Shown here: positions 1 to 9,259 of the stretch, piece after piece | Numbering within the stretch: position 1 is the stretch's first letter | How the letters are laid out: the number at the start of each line of letters is the position of its first letter | Source of the DNA: Candidatus Sysuiplasma jiujiangense | GTDB lineage: Archaea; Thermoplasmatota; Thermoplasmata; Sysuiplasmatales; Sysuiplasmataceae | Reading direction: 5' to 3' | DNA length: 64,000 nucleotides | Assembly: GCA_019721075.1 (NCBI GenBank) | Contig: JAHEAD010000001.1 | Span: 186,001-250,000, forward strand | Notes under the pieces: model-generated | The model's input: the letters and a program-made list of their open reading frames with translations, nothing else | What the model was told of the DNA's origin: nothing | Databases searched by the model: none | Position numbers and translations under genes: made by a program

Positions 1-706
1 CACATTGACGGGATCGGCATGGCAGTCAGCGGCGACAAAATGGTGTCTCTGGATATTCCGTTCGAATGAGAACGATGTGCTCGCCGTCATAACGGATTCG
101 AGGGGAAGGAAAGCCGTCAGGGAAGACATGTGGGATGGTTTTCATGGTCCTGCAGTTGTTGACGAATGGAGCACATACGGTAATCAGACTGCAATACAGA
201 GATGCTGGGCGCATCTGCTGAGGGAGGTCGCGCATTCAAAGAGGCATCTGAGCATGGCAGTGCGCTTTCAGAACGCATGCACACCATGTTCACCGAACTC
301 AACCGAACTCAAGAAATTGCAGGAGAGCAATCCTCCAATGAATGCCGGGGAAGATGCGAAGCAGAAGCCCGACGGCGTCATAGAGAAACTGGTCGAGGAA
401 TACAGTGAATACACGGAACTGTCAAAACCCGTCACTTACATACGCAACGGCCTCGGACACTGGTACACATGCCTCCTCTATCCGCGCATGGAGCCGACGA
501 ACAATCTGGGCGAGCAGGCAATAAGGGAGCATGTCCTCATACGCAAGATCACAGGAACATTCCGTTCAGAGAACGGATCACAGAACTACCAGTACATAGC
601 ATCGCTCCTCTCAACATGGAAACTCAAGGACATGAACATGTTCGAGGAGCTTGAGAAACTGATGAGGCAGCGGCTCTGTCTCTCGACAGGTACAGACCAT
701 GGATGA
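1..706 (+). pseudogene. IS66-family transposase fragment, 5' end outside window, frameshifted
   Basis: The reading frame from about base 40 to the TGA at 704-706 resembles the catalytic half of IS66-type DDE transposases. It shows a CWAHLLREV motif and a C-terminal TNNLGEQAIR block carrying the expected acidic residue. The first bases read IDGIGMAVSGDKM in frame 1, which matches the usual D-x-x-G-x-x-V-x-G start of this domain. The following W-L-W-I-F segment is only in frame 2, so a frameshift near bases 38-43 is likely. The N-terminal part lies outside the window. It is probably an inactive remnant, but the frameshift could be a sequencing error. Confidence 0.75.
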
Positions 707-723
707 GATTATTGAGAAATATC

Positions 724-762
724 GCGGCATATTTGATAAGGAGCTATGCAAATATATGCCGC
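724..762. repeat. Inverted repeat (9-bp arms) downstream of IS66 remnant
   Basis: The arms GCGGCATAT (724-732) and ATATGCCGC (754-762) are perfect inverted repeats around a 21-base spacer. It could fold as a hairpin and may act as a terminator or belong to the end of the insertion sequence. The rest of 707-956 shows no gene; it holds the promoter of the next gene near 918-927. Confidence 0.5.
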
Positions 763-956
763 ATTTCCACATACATGATAGACTGACACAACCCGACACA
801 TTCCGTCATGCACCCGTATGCCCTCTACAGCTCTCACTGGAGGGATAAAGTACGCAATCGCAGTCCATTAAAAAATGACATTCGACGTAAAGACCTTGCG
901 GCAGCATAACGGTGTAATACTATATATCCATAAGATTGATCCCAAGGTCGGACAAC

Positions 957-1883
957 ATGGTTCGCGTTTTCACTTTGGGGATTTGCTCCGTTGACGAGTC
1001 TTCGGGGCTGGAACGACTCATTTCACTCATCAACGAGGAAACTCTTCCAGACAGCACTATAATCAGTGACATCGTGATTGTGGTTAGCGGTGATTCTGCC
1101 GATACTATCTCAGTCGCAATGAATGCCAAATCCAGATTCCAGAAAACGGTTATTGTTGAACATGAGAGGAAGGGAAAAGCAGATGCAATTAATCGGATAA
1201 TTGATGCCATGAAGGGGAAAAACCTTCTTCTGATTAATGCAGATGCTCTGCCGATGAAGGGTTCCATCGGATCAATAATGAAGGAATTTGCAGCTTCCAA
1301 TGTTGGGATGATGTGCGCAATGCCGGTGCCGGCTGATTCTGAATGCAGTTCTTTTGTCCGGGCATTATCAAGATTCACCTGGTCCCTTCACAATTCAACT
1401 ATGGAAACACTCCAGGACAGAGGCGGCATTATGCATCTCACCGACGAAATGATCGCAATAGCGGACAAGACCATAACTATGCTACCTGAAGGTACTGTGA
1501 ATGATGGAGCCTATCTCAGCACTTTGTGCCAGATTGGGGGAGAAAAGGTGTCGTATTCAAAAAGTGCCGTCGTTATGATTTCAATCCCCCGCACTGTTCA
1601 GGATTTCATTAAACAGCGAATCAGGATAATTTATGGTCACCTTCAAGTAAACAAATTGATTGGAGAATTTCCAGGAACCGCTGAGTTCGCAAGTTTGAAA
1701 AATCCCATGACTGGGGCCAGAATTCTTGTTGATTTTGCCAAGAGAAAACCACTTGAATCACTTCTTCTTCCGTCAGCCCTGTTTTTTGAATTTATTGCAA
1801 TAAAACACGCATTGAAAGAGATGAAGAGAAAGGAAAATCCACACAAAGTCTGGAAAAGGGTTTCAAGCGCCACTTGGAAGTGA
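957..1883 (+). CDS. Family 2 glycosyltransferase-like protein
   Basis: A 308-residue protein with a GT-A fold signature: an N-terminal beta strand, the HERKGKADAINRIID segment typical of GT2 donors' binding loop, and LLINADALP, where the acidic residue replaces a classical DxD. The C-terminal third (after about residue 210) has basic and hydrophobic stretches but no clear membrane span. ATG at 957 was chosen because a TATA-like box (about 918-927) lies a leaderless distance upstream; a TTG at 936 is in frame. The nucleotidyltransferase-like gene follows after 4 bases, so the two are probably co-transcribed. The acceptor is unknown. Confidence 0.7.
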   Translation: MVRVFTLGICSVDESSGLERLISLINEETLPDSTIISDIVIVVSGDSADTISVAMNAKSRFQKTVIVEHERKGKADAINRIIDAMKGKNLLLINADALPMKGSIGSIMKEFAASNVGMMCAMPVPADSECSSFVRALSRFTWSLHNSTMETLQDRGGIMHLTDEMIAIADKTITMLPEGTVNDGAYLSTLCQIGGEKVSYSKSAVVMISIPRTVQDFIKQRIRIIYGHLQVNKLIGEFPGTAEFASLKNPMTGARILVDFAKRKPLESLLLPSALFFEFIAIKHALKEMKRKENPHKVWKRVSSATWK

Positions 1884-1887
1884 TAAA

Positions 1888-2811
1888 ATGACATCCGAGG
1901 CAACATTCAACCTTGAGCGGGCGAAGAATGAGGTTATGCAGGAACTGAAAAACTCGGCTTTTTGTGGATTCAGCTCAACAGTAGATTTTTTGCAGGAAAA
2001 GCTGGGCCCCGATGATGAAAAGTTCAAGAAGGTCTACCGGGACGCAATAAATTCACTTGTGGCACAGGGCAAACTTGTAATAAGGGAAGAAGAAATAACA
2101 CTAGCAGAAAGATTTGATATCCTTGGCAGCCGGAAGGAAAGCAGTAATCGTGCCAGGTATAGATACGATTTTGCATCGTCCTTTCTGAAAAATGTCCTGT
2201 CTTGCTCTACGGATGTCCTGACTGCTGGAATAAGTGGATCGGTATCCTATGATTCGGCTGGAGAAAACGATGATGTGGACATCATGGTAATTGCAAAGGA
2301 TGGAACCCTATGGACAGTACTCTGGAAACTTCTCCTTGAAGCGCGGAAGAAAAGAAAGCTATTTCCTGGCGGCCCCATAATCTGCCTGAGCTATTGCATG
2401 GAAGACACGCCGTTCAGGAAAGAGGCACAGAAGCACCGGACTCGCCTTTTTGCGAGTGATTTCCTCAACACTAAAGTTGTCATAGGAATGCCCTACTTCA
2501 AAGAGGTACTGAGGGACAACAGCTGGATGGCGGATTTCTATCCCCGGAGTTATGCACGTCTCGCAGGCAGAAACGTGGGTCTGTATTGTATGGAAAATCA
2601 GGCCGCTGCGTCAGTGAAAGGAAAGTGGAATGGCATCAAATATCTTGTGGCAGGGACATATCTCGGCATGTTCGCAAGAGGCAGAAATCTTCGCTTTTCT
2701 ATTAGCGGCATGAGTCGCTCCAAGTTTAAAGCGAACATAGCTGTAGACAGATGTATATATGAATCATCCAAATGGAATCACCTTGAGAAGCTCAGCAGTC
2801 AGAATGAATGA
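1888..2811 (+). CDS. Nucleotidyltransferase-like protein (Pol beta superfamily)
   Basis: A 307-residue protein. The central motif GSVSYDSAGENDDVDIMVI (about residues 114-132) matches the GS-x(n)-D-x-D nucleotide-binding and metal-binding motif of minimal nucleotidyltransferases. The N-terminal 80 residues are helical and could form a winged helix (small residue-rich, then IREEEITLAERF). The C-terminus carries hydrophobic and aromatic segments of unknown role. It is four bases downstream of the glycosyltransferase, which suggests a shared transcript. Substrate cannot be told from the sequence. Confidence 0.6.
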   Translation: MTSEATFNLERAKNEVMQELKNSAFCGFSSTVDFLQEKLGPDDEKFKKVYRDAINSLVAQGKLVIREEEITLAERFDILGSRKESSNRARYRYDFASSFLKNVLSCSTDVLTAGISGSVSYDSAGENDDVDIMVIAKDGTLWTVLWKLLLEARKKRKLFPGGPIICLSYCMEDTPFRKEAQKHRTRLFASDFLNTKVVIGMPYFKEVLRDNSWMADFYPRSYARLAGRNVGLYCMENQAAASVKGKWNGIKYLVAGTYLGMFARGRNLRFSISGMSRSKFKANIAVDRCIYESSKWNHLEKLSSQNE

Positions 2812-2940
2812 TTTATTCCTTGGAATACATTCATTTGAGTATATTTTTGACTAATTACTGATTAATTGACTGACTTTATTGCTGAAAACCTTAAATATGA
2901 TTTCATCAAGTTCCATTCCGTAGACGGAGGCTGTCGTTGT

Positions 2941-4392
2941 TTGAATAAACGGGAATTTTCTGCGCAGAATGTGATTGAGTCTGTTTCAAAAGAAGGTGTA
3001 AAATGGATAGATCTGCAGTTCACTGATCTTCTTGGCGGACTGCAGCATATAACAATACCATCTTCTGCCCTGACAGACAAGAGCTTTTTGAAAGGGGTAA
3101 ACAAACTCGACGGCTCTTCAATAAAGGGATTCAAGGAGATTCACGAATCTGACATGGTAATGAGACCTGACCCATCGACATATGCTGTCCTGCCTTTCTT
3201 CAAGGATGATCAAAAAACAGCAAGACTCCTTGTGGATATTTATGAAGGTGGCTCAAATGAGAGATTCAGCAGGGATCCCAGGTATGTTGCCCAGAAAGCA
3301 GTTGATTATGCAAGAATTAACGGATACGACGCAACTTACTGGGGCCCGGAGCCTGAGTTTTTTGTTTTTGACGGCATTAAAGTAACACCTACCCCTCTGA
3401 GCGCAAGAGACGGCTGGGGAGGTTCAGGGTATGAGATCATATCCAAAGAAGCTCCGTGGTACAACGACAGCGGTAAGCAATTTCCGATTAGATTCAAAGA
3501 AGGCTATTATCCTGCGCCCCCGCAGGATACGCTCGTTGATTTCAGAAACGAAGCTGCCGGAATACTCACAAATACCTTCGGAATGGAGGTTGATGCGCAC
3601 CACCACGAAGTTGCGACTGCAGGGCAATGCGAGTTAAATCTGCACTTTGATGAACTCGTCAGAATGGCGGACAACGTAATAACTATGAAATATGTTCTCA
3701 AGAACGTTGCAAAGAATATGGGAATGATTTGTACCTGGATGCCAAAACCGGTATTCGGTGACAATGCCTCTGGAATGCACGTTCACCAGAGTCTGTGGAG
3801 CTCAAGCAAAAATGCATTCTATGATCCTTCCGACGATTACGCAGAGATAAGTCAGAGTTGCAGATACTATATCGGCGGACTCATGGATCATGCCAGGGCT
3901 CTGTGTGCAATAACAAATCCGACTACAAATTCATACAGAAGGCTCGTGCCGGGATACGAGGCACCTGTATTTATTGCTTGGAGCAAGCGCAACAGATCTG
4001 CCAACATAAGGATACCCATGTATGAGAGAGGGGAAGAGAAGAGCAAAAGACTCGAATACAGGACTCCTGACCCAAGTTCAAATATTTACCTTGCAGAAGC
4101 GGCGATGCTTGCTGCTGGTATCGACGGCATAAAAAAGAAGATTGATCCGGGCAATCCTGTGGACAGGGACATTTACAAATTGACTCAGATGGACAGGAGG
4201 GAACTCGGAATCAAGGAATTGCCAGGGAGCCTGAAGGAGAGCCTAGATGAGCTTGAATCTGACCATGACTTCCTGTTGCCGGTTTTCTCCAAGGATCTCA
4301 TTGAGAGGCACATTGAACTGAAAATGGAAGAGTTTCTCAATGTATCCATACGGACAACACCCTATGAGGTTTACAGGTATATGGATATCTGA
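2941..4392 (+). CDS. glnA: Glutamine synthetase, type I
   Basis: ATP-dependent ligation of ammonia to glutamate, cytoplasmic dodecamer in this family. All landmarks are visible: the beta-grasp N-domain (IDLQFTDLLGGLQH), the metal-binding WGPEPEFFVFD and EVDAHHHEVATAGQCE blocks, the NASGMHVHQSLW ATP-loop, NPTTNSYRRLVPGYEAP, and RSANIRIP near the glutamate site. The adenylylation loop region of bacterial GSI-beta enzymes (NLYDLP) is absent, as expected for GSI-alpha. TTG at 2941 is preferred because GGAGG sits at 2926-2930 and a TATA-like TTAAATAT at 2891-2898. The resulting 483 residues match the family; an upstream in-frame TTG at 2866 would add 25 atypical residues. Confidence 0.95.
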   Translation: MNKREFSAQNVIESVSKEGVKWIDLQFTDLLGGLQHITIPSSALTDKSFLKGVNKLDGSSIKGFKEIHESDMVMRPDPSTYAVLPFFKDDQKTARLLVDIYEGGSNERFSRDPRYVAQKAVDYARINGYDATYWGPEPEFFVFDGIKVTPTPLSARDGWGGSGYEIISKEAPWYNDSGKQFPIRFKEGYYPAPPQDTLVDFRNEAAGILTNTFGMEVDAHHHEVATAGQCELNLHFDELVRMADNVITMKYVLKNVAKNMGMICTWMPKPVFGDNASGMHVHQSLWSSSKNAFYDPSDDYAEISQSCRYYIGGLMDHARALCAITNPTTNSYRRLVPGYEAPVFIAWSKRNRSANIRIPMYERGEEKSKRLEYRTPDPSSNIYLAEAAMLAAGIDGIKKKIDPGNPVDRDIYKLTQMDRRELGIKELPGSLKESLDELESDHDFLLPVFSKDLIERHIELKMEEFLNVSIRTTPYEVYRYMDI

Positions 4393-4471
4393 TGCTTCAT
4401 TCGTGATCACTTGTTCCCTTTCAATAACGGACTGCATACGGTTAAATAGGAAGGTTATGGCTTTTTGACTC

Positions 4472-5233
4472 GTGAGTCCGGAAGAGACACCACTTTCAGT
4501 AGAATCACTGACAATCAGATATGGAGACAAAACCGCTGTCGAAGATTTGTCATTCGAGGTGAAGGAGGGACAGATATTTGGCCTCCTCGGCCCAAACGGC
4601 GCGGGTAAAACATCCACGCTCAAAGCGGTACTTGGGCTAGTGGAAAGGAAAGCGGGCAGGGCACTTGTTTATGGACGGGATGTTTCAGATGACCCTACAT
4701 ATGTTAAAAACAAAATAGGAACCGTTCTGGAAAGCCCGATACTGTTCGATTCACTTACACCAAATGAATTCATGGAATTCGTAGCATCAATAAGGAAGGT
4801 GAGTAATGAAAACAGAATCAGGCAGCTTGTAAATGCATTCGGTCTGGAAGAATACATGGAGACGCCAATTGCCAGTCTGTCTATGGGCAACAGACAGAAG
4901 ACAACCATAATAGCTGCATTGATGTCTGAACCACAGTTGCTCCTGCTTGATGAACCGTTCAACGGTCTTGATATCAGATCTGTTAAGATATTCAGGGAAC
5001 TCATAATAAACCATATCAGAAAGGGAAATTCAGTGCTCTTTTCAACTCACATACTCGACGTTGCTGAAAAGATGTGTGACGAAGTGGGAATTATTGACGG
5101 GGGGAGGATGATTGAGCATGGAACCGTGGATGAACTTAGAGGGAGACTGAAAGGATCAAGCCTGGAGGATGTGTTTCTCAAGGCGACAAAAATGGATGAG
5201 GAGATCGAAGCAATTTTGCGTGGGCTGGAGTGA
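4472..5233 (+). CDS. ABC transporter ATP-binding protein
   Basis: A 253-residue ABC ATPase with Walker A GPNGAGKTS, signature LSMGNRQK, Walker B LLLLDEP and the switch histidine in STHIL. The C-terminal extension (SSLEDVFLKAT) is typical of DrrA/CcmA-type ATPases that power drug or lipid export. GTG at 4472 lies about 30 bases after a TATA-like GTTAAATAGG. It overlaps the next gene by four bases (GTGA), so the two form a single ATPase-permease unit. Substrate not predictable. Confidence 0.9.
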   Translation: MSPEETPLSVESLTIRYGDKTAVEDLSFEVKEGQIFGLLGPNGAGKTSTLKAVLGLVERKAGRALVYGRDVSDDPTYVKNKIGTVLESPILFDSLTPNEFMEFVASIRKVSNENRIRQLVNAFGLEEYMETPIASLSMGNRQKTTIIAALMSEPQLLLLDEPFNGLDIRSVKIFRELIINHIRKGNSVLFSTHILDVAEKMCDEVGIIDGGRMIEHGTVDELRGRLKGSSLEDVFLKATKMDEEIEAILRGLE

Positions 5234-6777
5234 TCCGGTTGATCGGTGCAGGACCTGAAATTGAATTATCGCCGAATGTCAGAAGGCGTATAGTCTCTAG
5301 GATCTACGGGGAAATTGTTTTCCATGGATATACAGGAATGGGCATTACAGGGATGCCAGTAAAAAATGCAGGAAAGATGATCGCAAGTGCAGCCGTTTAC
5401 AAGTATGTCTTGACAGTGTTTGTAGCTGTTGCAATGTCGCTGCTGGTAGCATATGCTGCAATAGGCGGTGCTTATAACAAGTCGATATTCCCCGTGTCCG
5501 TACTTGTCTGGACTATGCTTATATCTTTGGTCACGGCAATGCAACTTTCTTATGGTGCTTCAGGGAGCGGAAACATCAGAAATTTTCTCTCGACTATGCC
5601 ATTGAGCAGGAAAGTGGCTTCAAGACTTGCGGCAACAGCCATGATAAAGACAATAGATTTGCCGCTGACCTCTTCGTTGCTGATAATTGTGCTATCGTTT
5701 TTCGTACTCGGCTTTTACGGCATGCTTGCCGGATTCCTCGCACTGATGACCGGCTTCTCAGTATTCCTGATAACAGCCTCACTCACAACAAAAATTTTCA
5801 GGAGCATACATGTGGATAACAGGATAAGCCTGCTTGTAAGGCTCCTTTCATCACTTCCTATAATTTTCTTTATAGCAGTTCCTACCGTACTTTTCAGACT
5901 TGACATAAGCCTTGACAGTACTGAAATAATGTATATTCCGATACTGAGCCTTGCAGGTGTTATGGACGGCTACTTCAGCTCCATAATAGTGTCGTCCATT
6001 TTCGGTATCGCACTGACAGTTTATGGTTCTCACCTGTTTGGAAGAAGTGCGATTCAATTAATTTCGCCTAATGAACTTGTCGGAAAAACAGCCGGACGAT
6101 TGAGACTTAAAATAAGAAGTCCTCTTGTATCGCTCATAATCACGGATTTGAGACAGGTTTTACGCTCTCCCAGGCTGGCAGGCCTTTTTTTCATCCCGTT
6201 TGTCCTGATGGTCGTTGTCGTATTTTACTTCACATCATCTTTCAATGGGCGCTTCATTATACCGTTTCCCGTGTTCTATACCGAAGACATATTACCAATG
6301 GCTCTGGTCAGTTCTTACATAGCATATGTTCTCTATATGACAGAACTTAAGGGACTGGCATACTTCAAGATGCTCTCTGTGTCTAAATATCTGAATCTTG
6401 CAGCAAAGCTTGTGGTGTCGCTTGCGCTGTACGCTGTATCGGCCGTCGTTCTGACAACGATATTGATTATTTCCGGAAAGGGGGAAAACTACATTACAGC
6501 GATCTATACACTGTTTTTTCCGCTGCTTGCGTCTGTTATTTTTACATCTGTCTATTTCCAGAACGCTGTGAGAGAGACGAAATTCGGCATAAGTAATCCT
6601 TCATCATACATGGTTTATGCCATTACGAATCTTGCAGTTTTTGCTGTTCCTGCGGGAGCATTCCTGGCAGCCTTCCTTCTTTCCGGAAACCAGATGTTCG
6701 CAGGACTGTCAATAGCGCTGGTTTCGTCAGTTGAAGCGGTCATAATGATGGTTTTGCTGTCCTTTGCCCCCGAATGA
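5230..6777 (+). CDS. ABC transporter permease, multi-spanning
   Basis: A 515-residue protein with about a dozen hydrophobic segments from residue 55 to the C-terminus, and a short basic loop around residue 290 (RLRLKIRSPL). It resembles large ABC-2-type export permeases, where one chain provides both halves. It starts at GTG 5230 inside the stop of the ATPase gene (GTGA overlap), which argues strongly for translational coupling. No soluble domain or substrate-binding protein is nearby, so export is more likely than import. Confidence 0.75.
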   Translation: MIRLIGAGPEIELSPNVRRRIVSRIYGEIVFHGYTGMGITGMPVKNAGKMIASAAVYKYVLTVFVAVAMSLLVAYAAIGGAYNKSIFPVSVLVWTMLISLVTAMQLSYGASGSGNIRNFLSTMPLSRKVASRLAATAMIKTIDLPLTSSLLIIVLSFFVLGFYGMLAGFLALMTGFSVFLITASLTTKIFRSIHVDNRISLLVRLLSSLPIIFFIAVPTVLFRLDISLDSTEIMYIPILSLAGVMDGYFSSIIVSSIFGIALTVYGSHLFGRSAIQLISPNELVGKTAGRLRLKIRSPLVSLIITDLRQVLRSPRLAGLFFIPFVLMVVVVFYFTSSFNGRFIIPFPVFYTEDILPMALVSSYIAYVLYMTELKGLAYFKMLSVSKYLNLAAKLVVSLALYAVSAVVLTTILIISGKGENYITAIYTLFFPLLASVIFTSVYFQNAVRETKFGISNPSSYMVYAITNLAVFAVPAGAFLAAFLLSGNQMFAGLSIALVSSVEAVIMMVLLSFAPE

Positions 6778-6822
6778 TGATTGAAGAGAACACTTTTTAA
6801 AGGAATAGTAAAATCAACGTGT

Positions 6823-7185
6823 GTGTACAGGCGCGAAACCCTTGAGGCCAGAAGAATAGCGAAGGAGAGAATTGAGAAACTCTTCACACTCGCAGAAAGC
6901 ACAGCTTCGGAAGGAGACAGGGAGAGAAGCAGGAAATACGTGCTTCTTGCGAGGAGGATAGGCATGAAACTGGACATACCCGTTGGACACAGGAAGGAAT
7001 TTTGCAGAGAGTGCAGCAGTTATCTGCTGCCTGGCAGGAACTGCAGGATTAGGATTTCAAACAGAAGACTTGCGATAACCTGCCTGGAATGTGGTAAAAT
7101 TTCCCGATTCCCCTTTTCCAGGAAACAGAAGAATGACAGAGTTAATGCCTGTGAGACTGTTAAAGGACAAGTGATATTACGATAG
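6823..7185 (+). CDS. rnp4: RNase P protein component 4 (Rpp21/Rpr2 family)
   Basis: A protein subunit of archaeal RNase P, which trims tRNA 5' leaders. It has helical N-terminal residues followed by the diagnostic ARRIGMKLDIP segment and a zinc ribbon with two cysteine pairs (CRECSSYLL and CLECGK). GTG at 6823 was chosen because the TATA-like CTTTTTAAAGG at 6793-6803 lies exactly 25 bases upstream, giving a leaderless mRNA and 120 residues, the family's normal length. The upstream in-frame TTG at 6781 precedes the TATA box. The yhbY-like gene and serS follow closely. Confidence 0.85.
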   Translation: MYRRETLEARRIAKERIEKLFTLAESTASEGDRERSRKYVLLARRIGMKLDIPVGHRKEFCRECSSYLLPGRNCRIRISNRRLAITCLECGKISRFPFSRKQKNDRVNACETVKGQVILR

Positions 7186-7421
7186 ACAGAAAAGAACGTG
7201 CAGAGGCACACCGTCTGAAAGCTACGATACAGGTAGGCAAAAGAGGGGTTACAGAAGACTCGATAAGGGAAACGATTTCGCAGATAAAGAAGAGGGGGAT
7301 GGTAAAGGTTAAATTCAACAGCAGTTCCGAAGAAATAGATTCGTTCATCGATTCCATAAGTGAAAATGCAACTCTCGTGATGAGAAGAGGTAGAACCATC
7401 GTGTTCAGAAAAATGAGGTAA
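7176..7421 (+). CDS. YhbY/CRM-domain RNA-binding protein with non-canonical start
   Basis: Translation from 7176 gives about 81 residues containing AHRLKATIQVGKRGV, then SIRETISQIKKRGMVKVKF and a final VMRRGRTIVFRKM. This is the CRS1-YhbY (CRM) fold, with GKRG as the GxxG RNA-binding loop. The family associates with ribosomal precursors or group II introns. No ATG, GTG or TTG occurs in frame between the upstream stop (7161-7163) and the domain. ATT at 7176 lies 8 bases after AAAGGA, and ATA at 7182 is the alternative. The frame is intact to TAA 7419-7421, five bases before serS. Confidence 0.75.
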   Translation: MTIDRKERAEAHRLKATIQVGKRGVTEDSIRETISQIKKRGMVKVKFNSSSEEIDSFIDSISENATLVMRRGRTIVFRKMR

Positions 7422-7426
7422 TCAGG

Positions 7427-8692
7427 ATGTTAGATGCTCGACTCATAAGAGAAAACAGGAAGCTTGTGATTGACTCGTTCATAAACAGAAACAGGGATAC
7501 ATCAATTCTGGACAGATTCGATGATATCGACAGAGCCTGGAAAAAAGCGGTTGACAGGCGAAATGCGATTAATAGAATTAGAAATGAAAGCGCAATAGCG
7601 ATTTCGAAACTTACTGGCATCGAGAGGGAAAAGGAGATTGAAGAAGCAAAAGGAATTGCAGCGGAGCTTAAGCATGTCAGCGATGAAATTCAAAAACTCG
7701 AAAAGGAGAGAGAAGAACTGCTTCTCTATTTTCCAAATATACCAGCAGTAAATACTCCTGTAGGCAAAAGCGAAGAAGAGAACGTAATAGTCGGCATGCC
7801 CATTGAGCCTAGGAGGTTTAGTTTCAAACCGCTACCCCATTATGAACTTTGTGAACGACTCAATATGCTTGATATGAAAAGGGGTGCAAAAATAACGGGA
7901 AGTGGATTCTATGTCCTGGAGGGTGAAGGGGCTAGACTGGAACGGGCGCTTATCAATTACATGATGGACATGCACAGAAGGCAGGGATATACAGAGGTTC
8001 AGGTTCCCGTAATTGTGAGGTCGAAATGCGCGCTTGGTACAGGTACGCTACCTGAAAAGAAGGATGACATGTACTGGGTAGAAGGTGAAGATCTCCTGCT
8101 GAATCCCACTGCAGAAGTACCGGTAACCAATCTGTTAAGTGAGGAGATACTCTCTAAGGAGGAGCTGCCGGTATACTATACCGCTTATCTTCGTTCCTTT
8201 AGAAAGGAGGCCGGAAAGCATGTGGATCTCAAAGGCATAGGGAGGGTGCACGAGTTTAACAAAGTTGAACTCGTAAAATTTGTCGAACCGGAAGCCAGGA
8301 TGGAGGAATTGCGGAAACTGCTGAACGATGCAGAGGAAGTGGTAAAGGGATTGAATCTGCCATACAGGATCAAGCACCTCTGTACCGGCGATCTCGGTTT
8401 CTCAAACGAGGAGACTTTTGACATAGAAGTTTATGCGCCTGGTGTTGACAACTGGCTTGAAGTCTCTTCCTGCAGTTCGTTCGGGGATTTTCAGGCAAGG
8501 AGGGCACATATAAAGTACAGGAAGGCGCCCCATCTAAAGAGCGAGTTTGTAGCCACACTGAACGGTTCAGGCCTTGCGCTGCCAAGGACCTTCATCGGGG
8601 TGGTGGAGAATTACCAGCTGGAAGACGGGAGAATTGAGATACCGGATGTTCTCAGGCCTTATATGGGCAATGAAAGAGTGATTTCTCAGTGA
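7427..8692 (+). CDS. serS: Seryl-tRNA synthetase (bacterial/eukaryal type)
   Basis: Class II synthetase charging tRNA-Ser. The N-terminal half contains a long charged coiled coil (about residues 30-100) that grips the tRNA extra arm. Motif 2 is seen as SFRKEAG and motif 3 as LNGSGLALPRTFIGVVENYQ. Zinc ligands of the rare methanogen-type SerRS are absent. At 421 residues it is full length. ATG 7427 is preceded by AGG at 7424-7426 and follows yhbY by five bases, so rnp4-yhbY-serS is probably one transcript serving tRNA and ribosome functions. Confidence 0.96.
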   Translation: MLDARLIRENRKLVIDSFINRNRDTSILDRFDDIDRAWKKAVDRRNAINRIRNESAIAISKLTGIEREKEIEEAKGIAAELKHVSDEIQKLEKEREELLLYFPNIPAVNTPVGKSEEENVIVGMPIEPRRFSFKPLPHYELCERLNMLDMKRGAKITGSGFYVLEGEGARLERALINYMMDMHRRQGYTEVQVPVIVRSKCALGTGTLPEKKDDMYWVEGEDLLLNPTAEVPVTNLLSEEILSKEELPVYYTAYLRSFRKEAGKHVDLKGIGRVHEFNKVELVKFVEPEARMEELRKLLNDAEEVVKGLNLPYRIKHLCTGDLGFSNEETFDIEVYAPGVDNWLEVSSCSSFGDFQARRAHIKYRKAPHLKSEFVATLNGSGLALPRTFIGVVENYQLEDGRIEIPDVLRPYMGNERVISQ

Positions 8693-8791
8693 TTTCTCTG
8701 AAGTAAAACCCGTAGTGATAAATATAAGAACAATGAAGCTTCATTTACCCTTTATTCAGGCACAAATATTTCCTGAAAGTTTGGTGTCCAT

Positions 8792-9256
8792 ATGGAGGAA
8801 GTGGTAGAGATCATTGCCTGTCCGGTATGCAACCAGGAAGTTACGTTAGAGGATGCTTCTTGCCCGCATTGTGGCGCAGAATTCGCCCCTGGAGTGGTAA
8901 ACGACACAAAGATCGGTGGTAAAATGAAAACAGAGGCAGCAGACAGATCTGCCGGAAGATTGAGTCCTACAAAACCGATTGTCTCCACCGGAGTCCAGAC
9001 AATCCTTCTGGGTGCAACTTACCTTTTCGGCTATGCATCCATACTTGCCGGGAATTACATCTCACACGGCGGACTCCTAAACAACAGCTACATGACGATA
9101 CTAGTAGCATTCGGCGTGATAACAATCGCATTTGCTTTCATCGCAGCATTGCTGTTTGGCAGACTCGGGGGAGCGGTAAATTACAGGATCAACATACCTA
9201 TGATGATTGGTTTTCTGCTTCTTCTGCCGCCGCTCCTATTTATATTCAGGTGGTAA
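8792..9256 (+). CDS. Zinc-ribbon membrane protein, unknown function
   Basis: A 154-residue protein. An N-terminal zinc ribbon (CPVCNQ at 10-15 and CPHCGAEF at 25-32) is followed by a polar linker and three hydrophobic spans (about 68-88, 100-125 and 132-150). The ribbon most likely faces the cytosol. ATG 8792 lies 26 bases after a TATA-like CAAATATTT, so it is probably leaderless. It is convergent with the next gene, with three bases between the stops. No function can be assigned. Confidence 0.7.
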   Translation: MEEVVEIIACPVCNQEVTLEDASCPHCGAEFAPGVVNDTKIGGKMKTEAADRSAGRLSPTKPIVSTGVQTILLGATYLFGYASILAGNYISHGGLLNNSYMTILVAFGVITIAFAFIAALLFGRLGGAVNYRINIPMMIGFLLLLPPLLFIFRW

Positions 9257-9259
9257 AAC

